In this document: piece by piece, positions 63,516-64,000 of the stretch
Layout of the letters: the number at the start of each line of letters is the position of its first letter
Numbering within the stretch: position 1 is the first letter of the stretch
Assembly: GCF_014932895.1 (NCBI RefSeq)
Contig: NZ_JACYOF010000001.1
Location: 496,001-560,000, forward strand
Source of the DNA: Bacillus thuringiensis
GTDB taxonomy: Bacteria > Bacillota > Bacilli > Bacillales > Bacillaceae_G
Direction of reading: 5' to 3'
Length of the DNA stretch: 64,000 bases
Notes under the pieces: model-generated
Told to the model about the DNA's origin: nothing
Database searches by the model: none
Seen by the model: the letters and a program-made list of their open reading frames with translations, nothing else
Made by a program: the position numbers and the translations under genes

Positions 63516-64000
63516 TTAACCTTCTGGTTCAGTTTGATTCTGTGTGGTTCCTTGCGCTACAACACTTGTTTTACCCGCATTCCCCTCATCATATTTGACA
63601 TTTTTAATCGCAAAATAAATAAGAAAATGTCCAACACCTAAAATACATAGTAAGTAAGGCAAACTTTTTTCAGGTGGAAAGAAGAGCACCGCACATAAAA
63701 AACTTAAAATGGAACAGATTCTCCCGGCATTTAGCCATAATTCCCGGACAACTACATATTCCACACGCCATTCTCTCGCATTTTTCGCTCTACCAATTAC
63801 GTCATATGTCATTGACCCGTACGGAACAAGTAAAATCGGGTATGCAATCGCGATACATGCTGCATAAATAAGTAATTTTGCGTATGTAACATTGAAAATA
63901 ACTAAAAATACGACCGCATATAAAATAATGCCTCCAAGCAAAATCGCTTTTTTTCGCCACTCTTTCTTTAACATACGAGCGACTAAGTAGTAACATACAA
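63516..64000 (-). CDS. yqgE: MFS transporter YqgE-like, 3' part
   Basis: The C-terminal 161 residues of a membrane transporter; the frame stays open to the window edge, so an ATG at 63974 is internal rather than a start. Four hydrophobic segments are visible (near IILYAVVFLVIF, LIYAACIAIAYPI, ICSILSFLCAVLFF and YLLCILGVGHFLIYF), with the loop VPYGSMTYDVIGRAKNAREWRVEYVVVRE. Place before pbpA matches B. subtilis yqgE. Substrate unknown. Confidence 0.8.
   Translation of the reverse strand, partial: VCYYLVARMLKKEWRKKAILLGGIILYAVVFLVIFNVTYAKLLIYAACIAIAYPILLVPYGSMTYDVIGRAKNAREWRVEYVVVRELWLNAGRICSILSFLCAVLFFPPEKSLPYLLCILGVGHFLIYFAIKNVKYDEGNAGKTSVVAQGTTQNQTEPEG

Noticed and set aside
63516-63974. 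A stand-alone 152-residue gene starting at 63974
   Set aside because: The frame is open to the window edge and the sequence is the C-terminal part of a transporter.

Overview
The window is chromosomal DNA of the Bacillus cereus group (B. cereus / thuringiensis / anthracis / mycoides complex). I infer this from low GC, strong AGGAGG-type ribosome binding sites, the same gene order as the efp-yqh-comG-yqg region of B. subtilis, group-specific extras (an anthracis-type prolyl 4-hydroxylase, cobalamin-dependent methionine synthase, a second-type MurG), and four copies of a structured repeat that matches the bcr1 element known from this group. I cannot name the species. Most genes lie on the minus strand.

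Layout. 1-5350: efp (cut by the window edge), yqhT peptidase and aroQ, then yqhR, yqhQ, yqhP, a HAD hydrolase and the manganese regulator mntR. 5351-13730: spore photoproduct lyase splB facing a PadR/HAAS pair, an unknown proline-rich protein, lipM, a rhodanese, a lipoprotein, a LacI-type regulator, and a TetR-type regulator with a paired SMR efflux pump. 13802-17992: a GntR (YtrA-type) regulator, one ABC ATPase and four paralogous ABC-2 permeases; the third permease is split by a bcr1 insertion. 18051-25779: small proteins, the glycine cleavage genes gcvT-gcvPA-gcvPB, and divergently yqhH-yqhG. 26007-32863: small genes, a VC0807-like membrane protein, yqzE, aroK, the prolyl 4-hydroxylase and a complete comGA-GG competence operon. 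33070-38268: an ArsR-type regulator with a Cys-rich tail, YqgY-like protein, cystine transporter tcyP, a decayed stretch, and several small genes. 38549-47865: murG paralogue, then the methionine block, metH plus yitJ on the minus strand and metI-metC on the plus strand, each set behind its own SAM-I riboswitch. 48036-53734: isochorismatase-type hydrolase, ArsR regulator, MidA-type methyltransferase, yqgX, yqgW-like, glcK, yqgQ, 5-formyl-THF cyclo-ligase and rpmG. 53804-64000: a sugar nucleotidyltransferase with a degenerate phosphomutase domain, the pstS-C-A-B-phoU phosphate operon with a four-hexamer Pho box, a class B penicillin-binding protein, and the end of an MFS transporter.

How the genes work together. 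The methionine block is a coherent unit: MetI and MetC make homocysteine, YitJ makes 5-methyl-tetrahydrofolate and can methylate homocysteine, and MetH does so with B12; both arms are SAM-sensing. The gcv genes feed one-carbon units into the same folate pool, and the 5-formyl-THF cyclo-ligase returns stored folate to it. The phosphate operon is under a visible PhoP box.

The most informative signals outside genes are the four bcr1 copies. One has a clean TTTAT target duplication, interrupts an ABC permease, and removing it with one duplication copy restores the reading frame exactly. Another sits between a SAM riboswitch terminator and metI. Their two predicted stems show paired sequence changes between copies, which suggests selection on an RNA or cruciform structure. 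I saw no CRISPR array, rRNA, tRNA, prophage or transposase gene.
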